In this document: piece after piece, positions 38,012 to 46,312 of the stretch
Numbering within the stretch: position 1 is the first letter of the stretch
Layout: each line of letters opens with the position of its first letter
Assembly (NCBI GenBank): GCA_963803295.1
Contig: CAWDMC010000009.1
Coordinates: 620,001-684,000, forward strand
Direction of reading: 5' to 3'
DNA from: CAWDMC01 sp963803295
GTDB taxonomy: Bacteria; Acidobacteriota; Terriglobia; UBA7540
Length of the DNA stretch: 64,000 nucleotides
Notes under the pieces: generated by a model
The model's database searches: none
Told to the model about the DNA's origin: nothing
The model's input: the letters and a program-made list of their open reading frames with translations, nothing else
Program-made: the position numbers and the translations under genes

Positions 38012-38155
38012 GCTGACTCCTCAATATTTCGGATTTGCATGTATGTTAGCACGTCCCATGCGAGCACGTCCTCAAACCGAGTAGCCGACCTGCAAACGGA
38101 CTCTGTTTGATAAGAAGTGGTGCAAATCGGTGCGTTTTGGTGTAGAACTATCCTT

Positions 38156-38410
38156 ATGTCCGTTCAAAAGATTGTGCGCCAGAGCATCTCACTGCCGCCA
38201 CGGCTGGCCAGGCGCGTCAAAGCCTTGGCGAAGAGTCAAAGAACCAGCACAAACCGCGTGCTGGTTGATCTTATCGAGCACGGTCTCGAATCGAAAGAGT
38301 CAGAGAAAGAGAGGTTTCTCGCGCTGGCAGACGAGTTCGCCGCGTGCCACAATCCGGCAGAACAGCGACGGTTGAAGCAGGAACTTGCCCGGTTGACCTT
38401 TGGTGAGTGA
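38156..38410 (+). CDS. Ribbon-helix-helix antitoxin-like protein
   Basis: 84 residues. QSISLPPRLARRVKALAKSQRTSTNRVLVDLIEHGL is a ribbon-helix-helix DNA-binding unit (beta strand, then two helices), and the C-terminal half is charged and helical (QRRLKQELARL). This pattern is usual for type II antitoxins that repress their own operon. Start ATG 38156 is preferred over a GTG at 38117. The stop overlaps an ATG that opens a short frame (next entry), which looks like the stub of the lost toxin. Confidence 0.7.
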   Translation: MSVQKIVRQSISLPPRLARRVKALAKSQRTSTNRVLVDLIEHGLESKESEKERFLALADEFAACHNPAEQRRLKQELARLTFGE

Positions 38411-38544
38411 TGCCAAGGATCCGCTGGACCGATCTCCCTCCAGCCCTCGGCGATCACTTTTTCAATGAGCACACGGGGAACTCCGCCAGCATCGTGTTAC
38501 CGGTATATCCAAGTTCCTCAATCAGCCCGGCGCGCGAGGTATAG
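38410..38544 (+). pseudogene. Possible stub of the RHH partner gene
   Basis: The ATG at 38410 overlaps the RHH stop (TGATG). The first 20 residues, MPRIRWTDLPPALGDHFFNE, read like a real N-terminus; the frame then runs into the antisense of the dehydrogenase gene and stops at 38544. The likely explanation is a toxin gene cut off by a deletion. Recognition of the family is not certain. Confidence 0.3.
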
Positions 38545-39083
38545 TAACCGTCGGCAGTCATTGCCTTCAGCGTCTGAAAAAAAAGCTCTCTCACCTCCAG
38601 CCGGGCAGCCGGACTCACCGCGGTACCCATGGCCTTGGAAAGCTCCACCTGCAAGCGCCCCGCCTGGAACCTGTCGACGGCCTCGCTCAAAGGTGTCAGC
38701 AATTCAATCTGCTGTCCTTCCTTGACATCCGCAAAGGCCGCTGAGAATCGCGAGATCGACTGCTCATCAAGCCACCTGATCCCTTCGCGCAACGAGTTCT
38801 GATGCTCTGTATTGGCGCTGACCACCCCGTCAATATACTCAGGTACGTTGGCCGCAACCGCGCCAGGCGTGCCGGTCGGCGGGATGATCAAATCAGTAAG
38901 AGCCGCCAGCGTGCGAAACTCGGCCTGAGTGAAAAATCGGGGACGATATGGCCCTGGAGAAGCCGGCTTAGGCGGTGAACCGGGGTGGGTATGCTGTCCG
39001 TAAAGCTGGGCGGCGGGGAAGGGGAAGGCACAGGTCGTGCCGACGGCGCCAATTATCTTAAGCAGCTCGCGACGGTCGGGCAT
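38454..39083 (-). CDS. Gluconate 2-dehydrogenase subunit 3-like protein
   Basis: 209 residues with a twin-arginine signal (DRRELLKIIGAVGTTCAFPF). The body FFTQAEFRTLAALTDLIIPPTGTPGA and the C-terminal motif YYTSRAGLIEELGYTGNTML match the small (gamma) subunit of membrane-bound gluconate 2-dehydrogenase and related sugar dehydrogenases. The subunit escorts the flavoprotein through the Tat pathway. Its ATG follows the GMC stop directly (TAA ATG), so both genes are in one operon. Confidence 0.85.
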   Translation of the reverse strand: MPDRRELLKIIGAVGTTCAFPFPAAQLYGQHTHPGSPPKPASPGPYRPRFFTQAEFRTLAALTDLIIPPTGTPGAVAANVPEYIDGVVSANTEHQNSLREGIRWLDEQSISRFSAAFADVKEGQQIELLTPLSEAVDRFQAGRLQVELSKAMGTAVSPAARLEVRELFFQTLKAMTADGYYTSRAGLIEELGYTGNTMLAEFPVCSLKK

Positions 39084-40646
39084 TTACAACTCTCCTTTCC
39101 TTAGCCGTTCGGCAATATGATCTGCAGTACGCGCAGCCAGGGCCATAATGGTAAGGGTTGGATTTTTTTCAGCTGCTGAAGGGAAAACGCTCCCGTCGAC
39201 AACATAGAGATTCGGAACATCGTGGGTCCGGCAGTCCGGGTTAACTATTGATCTTCTCGGATCGCTCCCCATGCGGCATCCCCCCAGCTCGTGGTTGCCC
39301 GCTGGCGCCTCGCTGACGGAGAGGACTTCGGCGCCGGCATGCTTGGCGATATCCAGGCTCCAGCGAAGGGTGTCTCTAAAGATTTTGAGGTCGTTGTCAT
39401 TCCATACCATAGTACGCCGCGCGCGCGGAAGACCAAAGCGATCCAGCGAACCGTAATCGAGATCAATGAAACTCTGATCGTCCGGCAGCTTTTCCCCGAA
39501 AGGAGTGAGGGTCAGAAACGCCGGATAACGCGAGCGGACCGCCTGCTTGTACGCTTTGCCAATTCCCGGGATCGAACGCGCCCAACCCACCTCGCGCCGG
39601 TTTTGAAAATTGAATTGAATCCCGAAGCTGCGGGCGTAGTCCCGCTTCTGCGTATGCATAAAAGAGGGAATGTAAGCATGGTCGAGAAATCCTTCATCGT
39701 TAACTGTCGGCGTCCCCACCAAATCGGTCAAGAAGCATTCCACCCCGGATGTGAAGTGGGTAATGTAGTGGCGGCCGAGTTCTCCGCTGGAATTGGCCAA
39801 ACCCGTCGGATACAGGCGCGATTTCGACATTAACAGTAGGGCGACGCTTTGCACGCACGCACAGGCCACGGCTACGCACCGCCCTCGAATCTCCCCGTCC
39901 ATTTTGTGGTCCCGGTTCCAGTAATGCACCCCAGTCGCGCGGTTATCATTCGAAACCAACACCTCACGCACGATGGAACTACTAAAAAGATCCAGGTGTC
40001 CGCTCGTCATCGCAGGGAAGATCTGCGTGTCCGCCGAATTGTATTTAGCAACGACGTCGCAGCCCGCCATACAGTTTCCACAGAAATGACAGGCCGGTCG
40101 AGCCGAGGTAGGAACGGTCAGCGTCGCCTTGCGGACATGGATGACTTTGACGCCCAGTTGGTTCGCCCCGCGCTTAACAATCAGATCGCTGCATTTCATC
40201 GGAACCGGAGGAAGGAAGATTCCGTCGGGTAGGTCTTCCAGGTGATCGAGGTTGCCGCAAACACCAACTTCGCGTTCAACCCGGTCATAGTATGGCGCGA
40301 TGTCCGCGTAATCGATTGGCCAATCTTCTCCAGCGCCGTCGTGTGAGCGGCCTTTGAAGTCACGCTGGCTAAGGCGAAGCGCAACCGCGTTCCAAAGCAT
40401 AGTCTTCCCGCCAACTCCTTGGCTGCGCTCGGAGTCGAAACCTGGCTTGCCGGGGCGCATGGTAGGGATCTGGCGGCCAGGAAACTCAAACGGCAGAGCA
40501 TGAGTGTTGAAATCAGTGCGGGTGTCCACGCGCGGTCCGCCTTCCACTAGAGCGACATCGACCCCGCGCCGAGCTAGATGAGAGGCGAGCGTCCCACCTC
40601 CAGCTCCCGAGCCAACTATGACGACGTCATAATGTTTGTTGATCAC
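39084..40646 (-). CDS. GMC-family oxidoreductase (gluconate 2-dehydrogenase alpha-like)
   Basis: 520-residue FAD flavoprotein. FAD motif VIVGSGAGGGTLASHLARRG at the N-terminus with VALVEGG, then SQGVGGKTMLWNAVALRL, a Cys-rich insert (ARPACHFCGNCMAGCDV), and the C-terminal GMC signature with catalytic His in NHELGGCRMG, plus VVDGSVFPSAAEKNPTLTIMALA. It oxidises a sugar or polyol in the periplasm and is exported as cargo with subunit 3. A cytochrome c subunit, which usually completes the complex, is not in the window. No clear signal peptide is present, in line with co-export. Confidence 0.88.
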   Translation of the reverse strand: MINKHYDVVIVGSGAGGGTLASHLARRGVDVALVEGGPRVDTRTDFNTHALPFEFPGRQIPTMRPGKPGFDSERSQGVGGKTMLWNAVALRLSQRDFKGRSHDGAGEDWPIDYADIAPYYDRVEREVGVCGNLDHLEDLPDGIFLPPVPMKCSDLIVKRGANQLGVKVIHVRKATLTVPTSARPACHFCGNCMAGCDVVAKYNSADTQIFPAMTSGHLDLFSSSIVREVLVSNDNRATGVHYWNRDHKMDGEIRGRCVAVACACVQSVALLLMSKSRLYPTGLANSSGELGRHYITHFTSGVECFLTDLVGTPTVNDEGFLDHAYIPSFMHTQKRDYARSFGIQFNFQNRREVGWARSIPGIGKAYKQAVRSRYPAFLTLTPFGEKLPDDQSFIDLDYGSLDRFGLPRARRTMVWNDNDLKIFRDTLRWSLDIAKHAGAEVLSVSEAPAGNHELGGCRMGSDPRRSIVNPDCRTHDVPNLYVVDGSVFPSAAEKNPTLTIMALAARTADHIAERLRKGEL

Positions 40647-40828
40647 GATTCAGCTATCCTCCAAATCACTTCTAAGGCATCCTTTTGCTACTGCGCTTTC
40701 TGATGCTCTCGGGCAATGACCGCGTTTCCTGCCACGCTTCGCTCCAGGCTGCAGCATACGGGCTTTTCTGTTTGTCCGCCACGTGCGATTCGCCAAAGGC
40801 CCGCTCGGTTGTGGGAAACCTCTTGCAC

Positions 40829-41790
40829 TCACTTCCCTGGTAGTGGTGTTGCAGCTGGGCGATACGATTGGCTGAGCAACCGCGCGAACAGTTCTTCCTT
40901 CAACTGCGAACGGACTCCGGAGCAGTAGGTGACCGTGCGAAATGACTTCAGGTCCGCTGAAACCAACAAATACGGTTTCTTTTTGGACGCTACCTCCTGG
41001 TCAGCGTCATCTGGAGCGATTTCGATTCTCGCCTTTACCTCCGTGCACTGCAATAAGTCCGGCGAGGTCACATAACCGACGGCAAGCGTGTCAAACGGAT
41101 TGAAGCCTTCTACGCGCACGTCTTCATGCCACCATGCCAGCCAATCCAATGCGCGAGGGATGCCGGCCCGGTTACTAAACGTGTCGTTCGCATTGAGCGC
41201 GTCGTTTCGGGAAAATTCGTACAGTGACCTGTGAAACTGGTTGGTGCCGGGCCGGGTAACGATGTCCACTTGGGTCCCCAGCGTGCAACCGTATTCTGCC
41301 GGAGGCACGGCGCCCAGCACGGAGAATTCCTGAACGGCTTCGTTTGATGGTTCAAAGTTTATTACGCTATACTGGCGCAGGTTCATCGGCATCCGATCGA
41401 ACAGGAAGTCGTTGGAGCGGCCTGCGCGCGCCGTTGACTGAAAAAGCCCCCTCGGTGTTTTCGCGGGCTTTTCCATAACGGTTCGCCGCCGTCGACACGT
41501 TCCAGCCGGCGTCCACTTCCGGAGTCAGCATTGCGAGATTCTGCAACTGACGGCCATCCATGGGGAAGGTCTTGAATCGCCTTTTCATTGACCAGGGTTG
41601 ACGCCGCAGCAGATTCCGTCTCCGTTTCCGGCACTGACTCATGGACTTCAATCGTTTCCGTCCTCCCACCGGGAGACAAGGAGAAATCGACTCGGAGTTC
41701 ATCGCCCACGCGAACTATAACATCCGTTCTTTGCTGACTCGTGAACTGAGGTTGGGAGACGGTGATTTCATAGAGACGGTGATTTCATAT
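40829..41790 (-). pseudogene. Chimera of an Oar-like TonB receptor remnant and a nucleoside-hydrolase-like C-terminus
   Basis: From 41790 the frames give YEITVSQPQFTSQQRTDVIV and FSLSPGGRTETIEV, then MDGRQLQNLAMLTPEVDAG, then NEAVQEFSVLG, DIVTRPGTNQFHRSLYEF and LNANDTFSNRAGIPR. These are the regulatory domain end and plug of an Oar-like receptor. At about 41150 the frame passes without a break into LDWLAWWHEDVRVEGFNPFDTLAVGYVT and KKKPYLLVSADLKSFRTVTYC, which resembles the C-terminal part of a nucleoside hydrolase. The barrel of the receptor and the front of the hydrolase are missing. Two or three frame changes occur upstream. The hydrolase assignment is less certain than the receptor one. 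Confidence 0.6.
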
Positions 41791-42063
41791 TGGTCCGGTT
41801 TTGGCTTTTGGCTCGGATTTGCGGGAGTGTATTGTAGTACTATCGTGACGATATGGCGGGAGGACGGGGTGCTTCAACCCTTGCCGCAAGCCGTTTACTG
41901 CTAGGGGGGCGTTTATGCCCCTACAGCGCTCCCACACTGGCTTCAGCGGCTGGAGCCGCCTACTCCACTTCTCCTAGCGGCTGGGCTGAAGCCCCGTGCT
42001 CCGTCGATCGCGCCAGGAAGCCATATTCCGCGGTTTCAATAGACTCTAAACCAGGGGTCGCCG
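41791..42063. repeat. Intergenic region with GC-rich dispersed repeat
   Basis: Contains GGGGGGCGTTTATGCCCC-type palindromic sequence near 41905 and CTTCAGCGGCTGGAGCC/GGCTGAAGCCCC near 41940-41995, typical of noncoding intergenic repeats. Nothing else was seen before lemA. Confidence 0.4.
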
Positions 42064-42648
42064 ATGCATTTTCAGGTTGCACTTCTGATTGCGCACGTAC
42101 TGATCGTTATTCCCGCCCTGTTGCTCGTGGCTATTGTACTAGTTGCCTTTCTCTACGGCCGCAAACTTGCGAGCGTCCTTCGGCGGCGGCGCCAGGATCT
42201 TGATAAGGCTTATGCGGCAATCGATCTCATGCTGAAACAGCGACACGATGAATTGCCCAAACTCGTCTCGACGGCCAAGAGCTACTTGGCCGGGGATTCG
42301 CAGCCTCTGCAGTGGATCAGCGAAGCTCGCACCGCCTACACCCGAGCGGGCAGTTCCGTACAAAGGATCGGCGCCGCCACCGCGGAGTCCGAAGCGGTTC
42401 GCGCTCTGTTCAAAGAATCGGAGCGGTATCCCGAGCTGAAGGCGAACACCAGCTTTCGCCAGATTCAGAAACGGCTGGGAGATCTTGACAGCCAAATCGC
42501 GCGGGAACTCGCGCGCGTCGACGACGAGGTGATGGCGTTCAACCAAGGTCTTTGTACTTTCCCCGCTTCTGTCGTGGCGGGCCTCAGCCGGATTCGGCCG
42601 TATTCCAGGATTGAGAACAAGTGGGGAGAAAAGAAAGGCCCGCTTTGA
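42064..42648 (+). CDS. lemA: LemA-family membrane protein
   Basis: 194 residues: one N-terminal membrane helix (about 5-30), then a helical bundle with RRRRQDLDKAYAAIDLMLKQRHDELPKLVSTAKSYL, the LemA core. LemA proteins have a short periplasmic N-terminus and a cytoplasmic coiled-coil domain; function is unclear. The later motif NQGLCTFPASVVAGL is the family's FN..ip.fPas.va pattern. The stop codon (42646-42648) is inside the loop of a perfect terminator hairpin. Confidence 0.88.
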   Translation: MHFQVALLIAHVLIVIPALLLVAIVLVAFLYGRKLASVLRRRRQDLDKAYAAIDLMLKQRHDELPKLVSTAKSYLAGDSQPLQWISEARTAYTRAGSSVQRIGAATAESEAVRALFKESERYPELKANTSFRQIQKRLGDLDSQIARELARVDDEVMAFNQGLCTFPASVVAGLSRIRPYSRIENKWGEKKGPL

Positions 42649-42658
42649 AAGCGGGCCT
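42636..42658 (-). terminator. Perfect 10-bp terminator hairpin shared by lemA and a tiny gene
   Basis: AGGCCCGCTT (42636-42645) pairs exactly with AAGCGGGCCT (42649-42658) around TGA. On the minus strand it is followed by TTCTTTTC, which makes it a terminator for the lysine-rich mini-gene. From the plus side, the lemA stop codon forms the loop. Confidence 0.75.
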
Positions 42659-42686
42659 CGAAGGTCTCGGTAAGGTTGTAAGATCC

Positions 42687-42728
42687 TTACTTCTTTGGTT
42701 CCTTCTTCTTCTTCTTCTTCATCGGCAT
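42687..42728 (-). CDS. 13-codon lysine-rich peptide gene
   Basis: The frame MPMKKKKKKEPKK ends at TAA. Upstream is AGAGAGGAGAATACGAAT, with GGAG nine bases before the ATG. It has its own promoter about 70 bases upstream and a perfect terminator about 30 bases downstream, so the transcript would be about 150 bases and this is its only good frame. Such a short poly-lysine peptide could be a nucleic-acid binding peptide, or the frame could be a translated leader of a small RNA. Existence of the transcript is well supported; function is not known. Confidence 0.55.
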   Translation of the reverse strand: MPMKKKKKKEPKK

Positions 42729-42797
42729 ATTCGTATTCTCCTCTCTGACGCTCCCAAATGATTTCTCCGCGTTTTGAGTTGCGCCAACTACACTCCA

Positions 42798-42826
42798 TAT
42801 GTACGTTTGGCTGTGGAAAAAGTCAA
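42798..42826 (-). promoter_or_regulatory. Promoter of the lysine-rich mini-gene
   Basis: On the minus strand, TTGACT (42826-42821) is followed by 17 bases and TACATA (42803-42798). The -35 box matches the consensus at five of six positions, the -10 at three. The start of transcription would be near 42791, about 60 bases before the ATG. Confidence 0.5.
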
Positions 42827-43150
42827 GAGAAAAGAGACGTTTTCGTTGATCGTTGTTAGAATTTTTCGACAGAGAAGTAAGAATTCTCGGAATCCGGATC
42901 CTCGGCCCGAGCGCGGAACCCAGATTCACTTTCGCGTTCTCCGTATCCGCGACGTTTATGGACAATCCGTGAGCAGAAGCGCGGAAGGTTTCCGACCGTT
43001 TACCTACGGCTGCGCCCTCCTGCTGTGCCCTCGGACTCTCGATCAAACCGAGCCCGCGGCCAAAACAGAAATTCGAGCCACGTCTTCTCTCTTGAATCTG
43101 CGTTCCTAGCCAGGTTTGACCGGGATGCGCCTTCTTTGCTAACTTAATTG

Positions 43151-43172
43151 CTCCCATCGCTTTTCGTGGGAG
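43151..43172 (+). promoter_or_regulatory. Hairpin in the thrS leader
   Basis: CTCCCATCG with CGTGGGAG encloses a four-base TTTT-rich loop and ends 20 bases before the thrS ATG. The hairpin is close to the AGGAG site and could affect translation, as tRNA-like hairpins do upstream of E. coli thrS. Resemblance to a tRNA-Thr arm is not evident. Confidence 0.35.
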
Positions 43173-43192
43173 CGAAGGAAGCCAGGAGTTTA

Positions 43193-45130
43193 ATGTCGAA
43201 TATTCAAATCACTTTCCCGGACGGAATCGTGAAGGAGTTCCCGAAGGGAATCACAGCGCTGGAGATTGCGAAGTCCGTCGGATCGCGACTAGCTGCAGAG
43301 GCCTTGGTGGCCAAGGTAGATGAGCAGCCGCTAGATCTGTCAGCGCCGGTGGAGGAGAACGCGCGGATTCAGTTCATCACCCCCTCATCGCCTGAGGGAC
43401 TACAGGTTTACCGGCACTCTTCGGCCCACTTGCTCGCTGCGGCCGTGCTGGAGCTGTTCCCCGACGCTCATCCCGGCGTGGGACCTGCCACCGAGTCTGG
43501 CTTCTATTACGACTTCTATCGTGAGAAGCCTTTCACCGAAGAGGATCTTGCCAAGCTCGAGCGGAAGATGCAGGAACTGGTGGCGGCCGACCTGCCTTAC
43601 GAGCGCGTTTACTATAACAAGGAAGAGGGCAAGAAGCTCTTTGAGCAGATGGGCGAGTTCCTCAAGTGCGAACTGATCGAGGAGAAGGCTGACCCGGTCT
43701 TCTCGGCTTACAAGACCGGCAAGTTCTTGGATTTCTGTCGTGGCCCTCATATTCCTTCTACCGGGCGGATTAAGGCCTTTAAGCTGCTGAGCGTCGCCGG
43801 CGCCCACTGGAAGGGAGACGAGCATTCGCATCCCTTGCAGCGCATCTACGGAACGTCCTTTTTCAGCAAGAAGGACCTCGATGCCTATCTCACCCAGGTT
43901 GAGGAAGCCAAGAAACGCGATCACCGGCGCATCGGCAAGGATCTCGACCTGTTCAGTATCCAGGACGAAGCTGGACCGGGATTGATTTTCTGGCACCCTC
44001 GGGGCGGCATCATTCGCAAGGAGATCGAGGACTGGTTGCGCTCCGAGCTGCTGGCGCGCGGTTACGACATGGTTTTCACTCCTCACGCGATGCGTCTGCA
44101 GCTATGGAAGACCAGCGGCCACGCGAACTGGTACCGCGAAAACATGTTCGGCGTGATGGACGTGGAGAACGATCAGTACCAGCTCAAACCCATGAACTGT
44201 CCCGGCCACATTCTGATTTACAAGTCGCGGGTGCGCAGCTACCGGGAATTGCCCATGCGCTTGGCGGAATTCGGGACAGTGTACCGCTATGAGCGTTCCG
44301 GCGTCATGCACGGTCTTCTGCGGGTGCGTGGCTTTACTCAAGATGATTCCCACATCTTCTGCATGCCTGAGCAGGTGGAAAGCGAGGTGCAAGCTTGCAT
44401 CGAGTTCGCCTTCGCCGTGCTGAAGCAGTTTGGCTTCGATCGGTATCAGGTGGAACTTTCCGCCCGCGATCCGCAACACGCTGACCAGTATGCCGGCAGC
44501 CTCGAGGACTGGGACCGCGCAGAGGGTGCGCTGATGAACACACTGAAGCGCATGGATATCCCGTTTAAGTACATACCTGGCGAGGCCGTCTTCTATGGTC
44601 CCAAGATCGATGTGAAAATGGTGGACGCCATAGGCCGCCCGTGGCAGCTCACCACCGTGCAGTTCGATTTCAACCTCCCCGGCCGCTTCGGGCTGGAGTA
44701 CGTCGGCACGGATGGCCGCACTCACACTCCGATCATGGTGCATCGCGCCCTGCTGGGCTCGATCGAGCGCTTCTTCGGGGTGCTGATCGAGCATTATGCC
44801 GGCGCTTTCCCGGTTTGGCTGGCCCCGATCCAGGCGGTCGTGCTCCCCATCAGCGAGAAACACCAGGTTTGGGCCAAAGAGGTCGCCGACACTCTGAGCA
44901 ATTCCGGTGTCCGGATCCATCTTGACGACCGCAACGAGAAACTCAACGCCCGAATTCGGGATGCGCAAATCCAGAAGGTTCCATTCATGTTGGTTCTAGG
45001 CGATCGCGAGGCTGCCGCCCGTAGTGTGGCGGTCCGACGCCGGGATACCGGGGACGCAGGCACGCAGACCCTGGCCGACTTCATTCGTTGGATCCGGCAA
45101 CTTATCGACACGCGCGCAACAAAATGGTAA
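43193..45130 (+). CDS. thrS: Threonyl-tRNA synthetase
   Basis: 645 residues, class II synthetase that charges tRNA-Thr. TGS domain (about 1-62, QITFPDGIVKEFPKGITALEIA), editing domain with HSSAHLLAAAVLELFPDAHPGVGP, catalytic core with motif 2 FGTVYRYERSGVMHGLLRVRGFTQDD and motif 3 HRALLGSIERFFGVLIEHYAG, zinc Cys in MNCPGH, and the anticodon-binding domain. The ATG at 43193 with AGGAG seven bases upstream sets the start. First gene of the translation cluster that continues with infC, rpmI and rplT. All parts are intact. Confidence 0.96.
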   Translation: MSNIQITFPDGIVKEFPKGITALEIAKSVGSRLAAEALVAKVDEQPLDLSAPVEENARIQFITPSSPEGLQVYRHSSAHLLAAAVLELFPDAHPGVGPATESGFYYDFYREKPFTEEDLAKLERKMQELVAADLPYERVYYNKEEGKKLFEQMGEFLKCELIEEKADPVFSAYKTGKFLDFCRGPHIPSTGRIKAFKLLSVAGAHWKGDEHSHPLQRIYGTSFFSKKDLDAYLTQVEEAKKRDHRRIGKDLDLFSIQDEAGPGLIFWHPRGGIIRKEIEDWLRSELLARGYDMVFTPHAMRLQLWKTSGHANWYRENMFGVMDVENDQYQLKPMNCPGHILIYKSRVRSYRELPMRLAEFGTVYRYERSGVMHGLLRVRGFTQDDSHIFCMPEQVESEVQACIEFAFAVLKQFGFDRYQVELSARDPQHADQYAGSLEDWDRAEGALMNTLKRMDIPFKYIPGEAVFYGPKIDVKMVDAIGRPWQLTTVQFDFNLPGRFGLEYVGTDGRTHTPIMVHRALLGSIERFFGVLIEHYAGAFPVWLAPIQAVVLPISEKHQVWAKEVADTLSNSGVRIHLDDRNEKLNARIRDAQIQKVPFMLVLGDREAAARSVAVRRRDTGDAGTQTLADFIRWIRQLIDTRATKW

Positions 45131-45186
45131 TCTTAGGCTCGCCGCGGAGGGAATCCGGACCTCCACTGTATCCTGAGGTGGCGCCC

Positions 45187-45230
45187 AGATCCCGAGCATG
45201 GGCTTTCGTCCTGAGCGGAGGGCGGGATCT
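45187..45230 (+). promoter_or_regulatory. Hairpin in the thrS-infC gap
   Basis: AGATCCCG (45187-45194) pairs exactly with CGGGATCT (45223-45230). It lies in the 192-base gap before infC. There is no T-tract, so it is more likely a leader structure than a terminator. In other bacteria, L20 controls the infC-rpmI-rplT operon at such leaders; whether this is one is inference. Confidence 0.4.
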
Positions 45231-45322
45231 GCCGAAGCTCAGTAATTTGGCGCTTCCACCTGATGCGGCAAGTCGTTTATACTTAGGAGATTGGTTCCTC
45301 CTGGAGCCAGGGAGGTTAATTT

Positions 45323-46000
45323 ATCGCCGATCGATACGTACGCATCAACGAGAGGATCCGCGCCAAAGAAATCCGGGTGGTAGACGAAGAGGGAAAGCAG
45401 TTGGGGATCATGCCACCCTTTGAGGGGGTGAAGCTCGCCAAGGAGCGAGGCCTTGATCTGGTGGAGGTCTCACCCACGGCGAATCCCCCTGTCTGCCGCG
45501 TCATCAACTACGGGAAGTATCTTTACCAGCTCAGCAAGCGGCAGCATGAGGCCCGCAAGAATCAAAGGTCGATTGAGCTGAAGGAAGTCAAGTTCCGCCC
45601 TCGGACCTCGGAGCACGACTTCACCACAAAAAAGAATCATATTCTCGAGTTTCTGGGAGCCGGCAACAAGGTCAAAGCTACGATCATGTTCCGGGGCCGC
45701 GAAATGGCCCATCGCGAGATCGGCTGGCAGATGATGAGTCGCCTCATCGAGGATCTGGGCGAACAGGTGCTAGTGGAAACGCGCCCAAAGCAGGAAGGTC
45801 CGAACCTGACTGCGATCCTGGCCCCCAAAAAGGTGGCGGGTGGCGGAAAACAAAAGTCGCCACCGACCGTTGCTGCAAAACCGAATCCCGCTGCCTCGCA
45901 CGCAGGACCCCGGCAGGCCCAAGTGCCGGGCGCCGGTGCGCCGCTCAGGCCGACAGCCGAGGCTGCACCTGCCGTACCTCAGGGTGCAAAGCAGGGATGA
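45323..46000 (+). CDS. infC: Translation initiation factor IF-3, probable ATC start
   Basis: IF-3 keeps 30S and 50S subunits apart and checks the start codon. From 45323 the protein reads IADRYVRINERIRAKEIRVVDEEG, the family's normal N-terminus. An in-frame TAA at 45317 and no ATG, GTG or TTG before the conserved residues make ATC (45323-45325) the likely start; GGAGG sits seven bases upstream. E. coli infC uses AUU for self-control, so a rare start fits. Conserved NPPVCRVINYGKY, EVKFRPRTSEHDF and MFRGREMAH are present. An Ala/Pro-rich tail of about 45 residues extends past the usual end. Confidence 0.9.
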   Translation: MADRYVRINERIRAKEIRVVDEEGKQLGIMPPFEGVKLAKERGLDLVEVSPTANPPVCRVINYGKYLYQLSKRQHEARKNQRSIELKEVKFRPRTSEHDFTTKKNHILEFLGAGNKVKATIMFRGREMAHREIGWQMMSRLIEDLGEQVLVETRPKQEGPNLTAILAPKKVAGGGKQKSPPTVAAKPNPAASHAGPRQAQVPGAGAPLRPTAEAAPAVPQGAKQG

Positions 46001-46066
46001 TTTCGCAAAGCCGGTTTCGGGTTCCGGGTCTGGAACTTGACTCTGGAGCTTCGAACGGAGGAGAAT

Positions 46067-46279
46067 TTGCCGAAAGTTAAGCTGAAGCTTAAGACCCACA
46101 AGGGCGCGGCCAAGCGTTTCAAGATCACCGCCACCGGCAAGGTGGTGCGTGGGCATGCTTACGCCCGCCATATCCTGACGTCGAAACCCAGCAAGCGCAA
46201 ACGCAAGCTGGATCAGACCACGCTCGTGGCCGTTTCCGACGTTCACCACGTCCGGGCCATGCTGCCCTACGGCAGGTGA
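46067..46279 (+). CDS. rpmI: 50S ribosomal protein L35, TTG start
   Basis: 70 residues reading [20 protein letters not shown], the normal L35 beginning, with basic [10 protein letters not shown] and LPYGR at the end. The start is TTG (46067) with GGAGGAG directly upstream. A longer ATG frame exists but adds residues not in the family. Second gene of the infC-rpmI-rplT set. The gap to rplT is 172 bases, longer than usual. Confidence 0.92.
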   Translation: MPKVKLKLKTHKGAAKRFKITATGKVVRGHAYARHILTSKPSKRKRKLDQTTLVAVSDVHHVRAMLPYGR

Positions 46280-46312
46280 AGGCCTTAAGGTTGCGGGAGC
46301 TTCCTGTGACCT

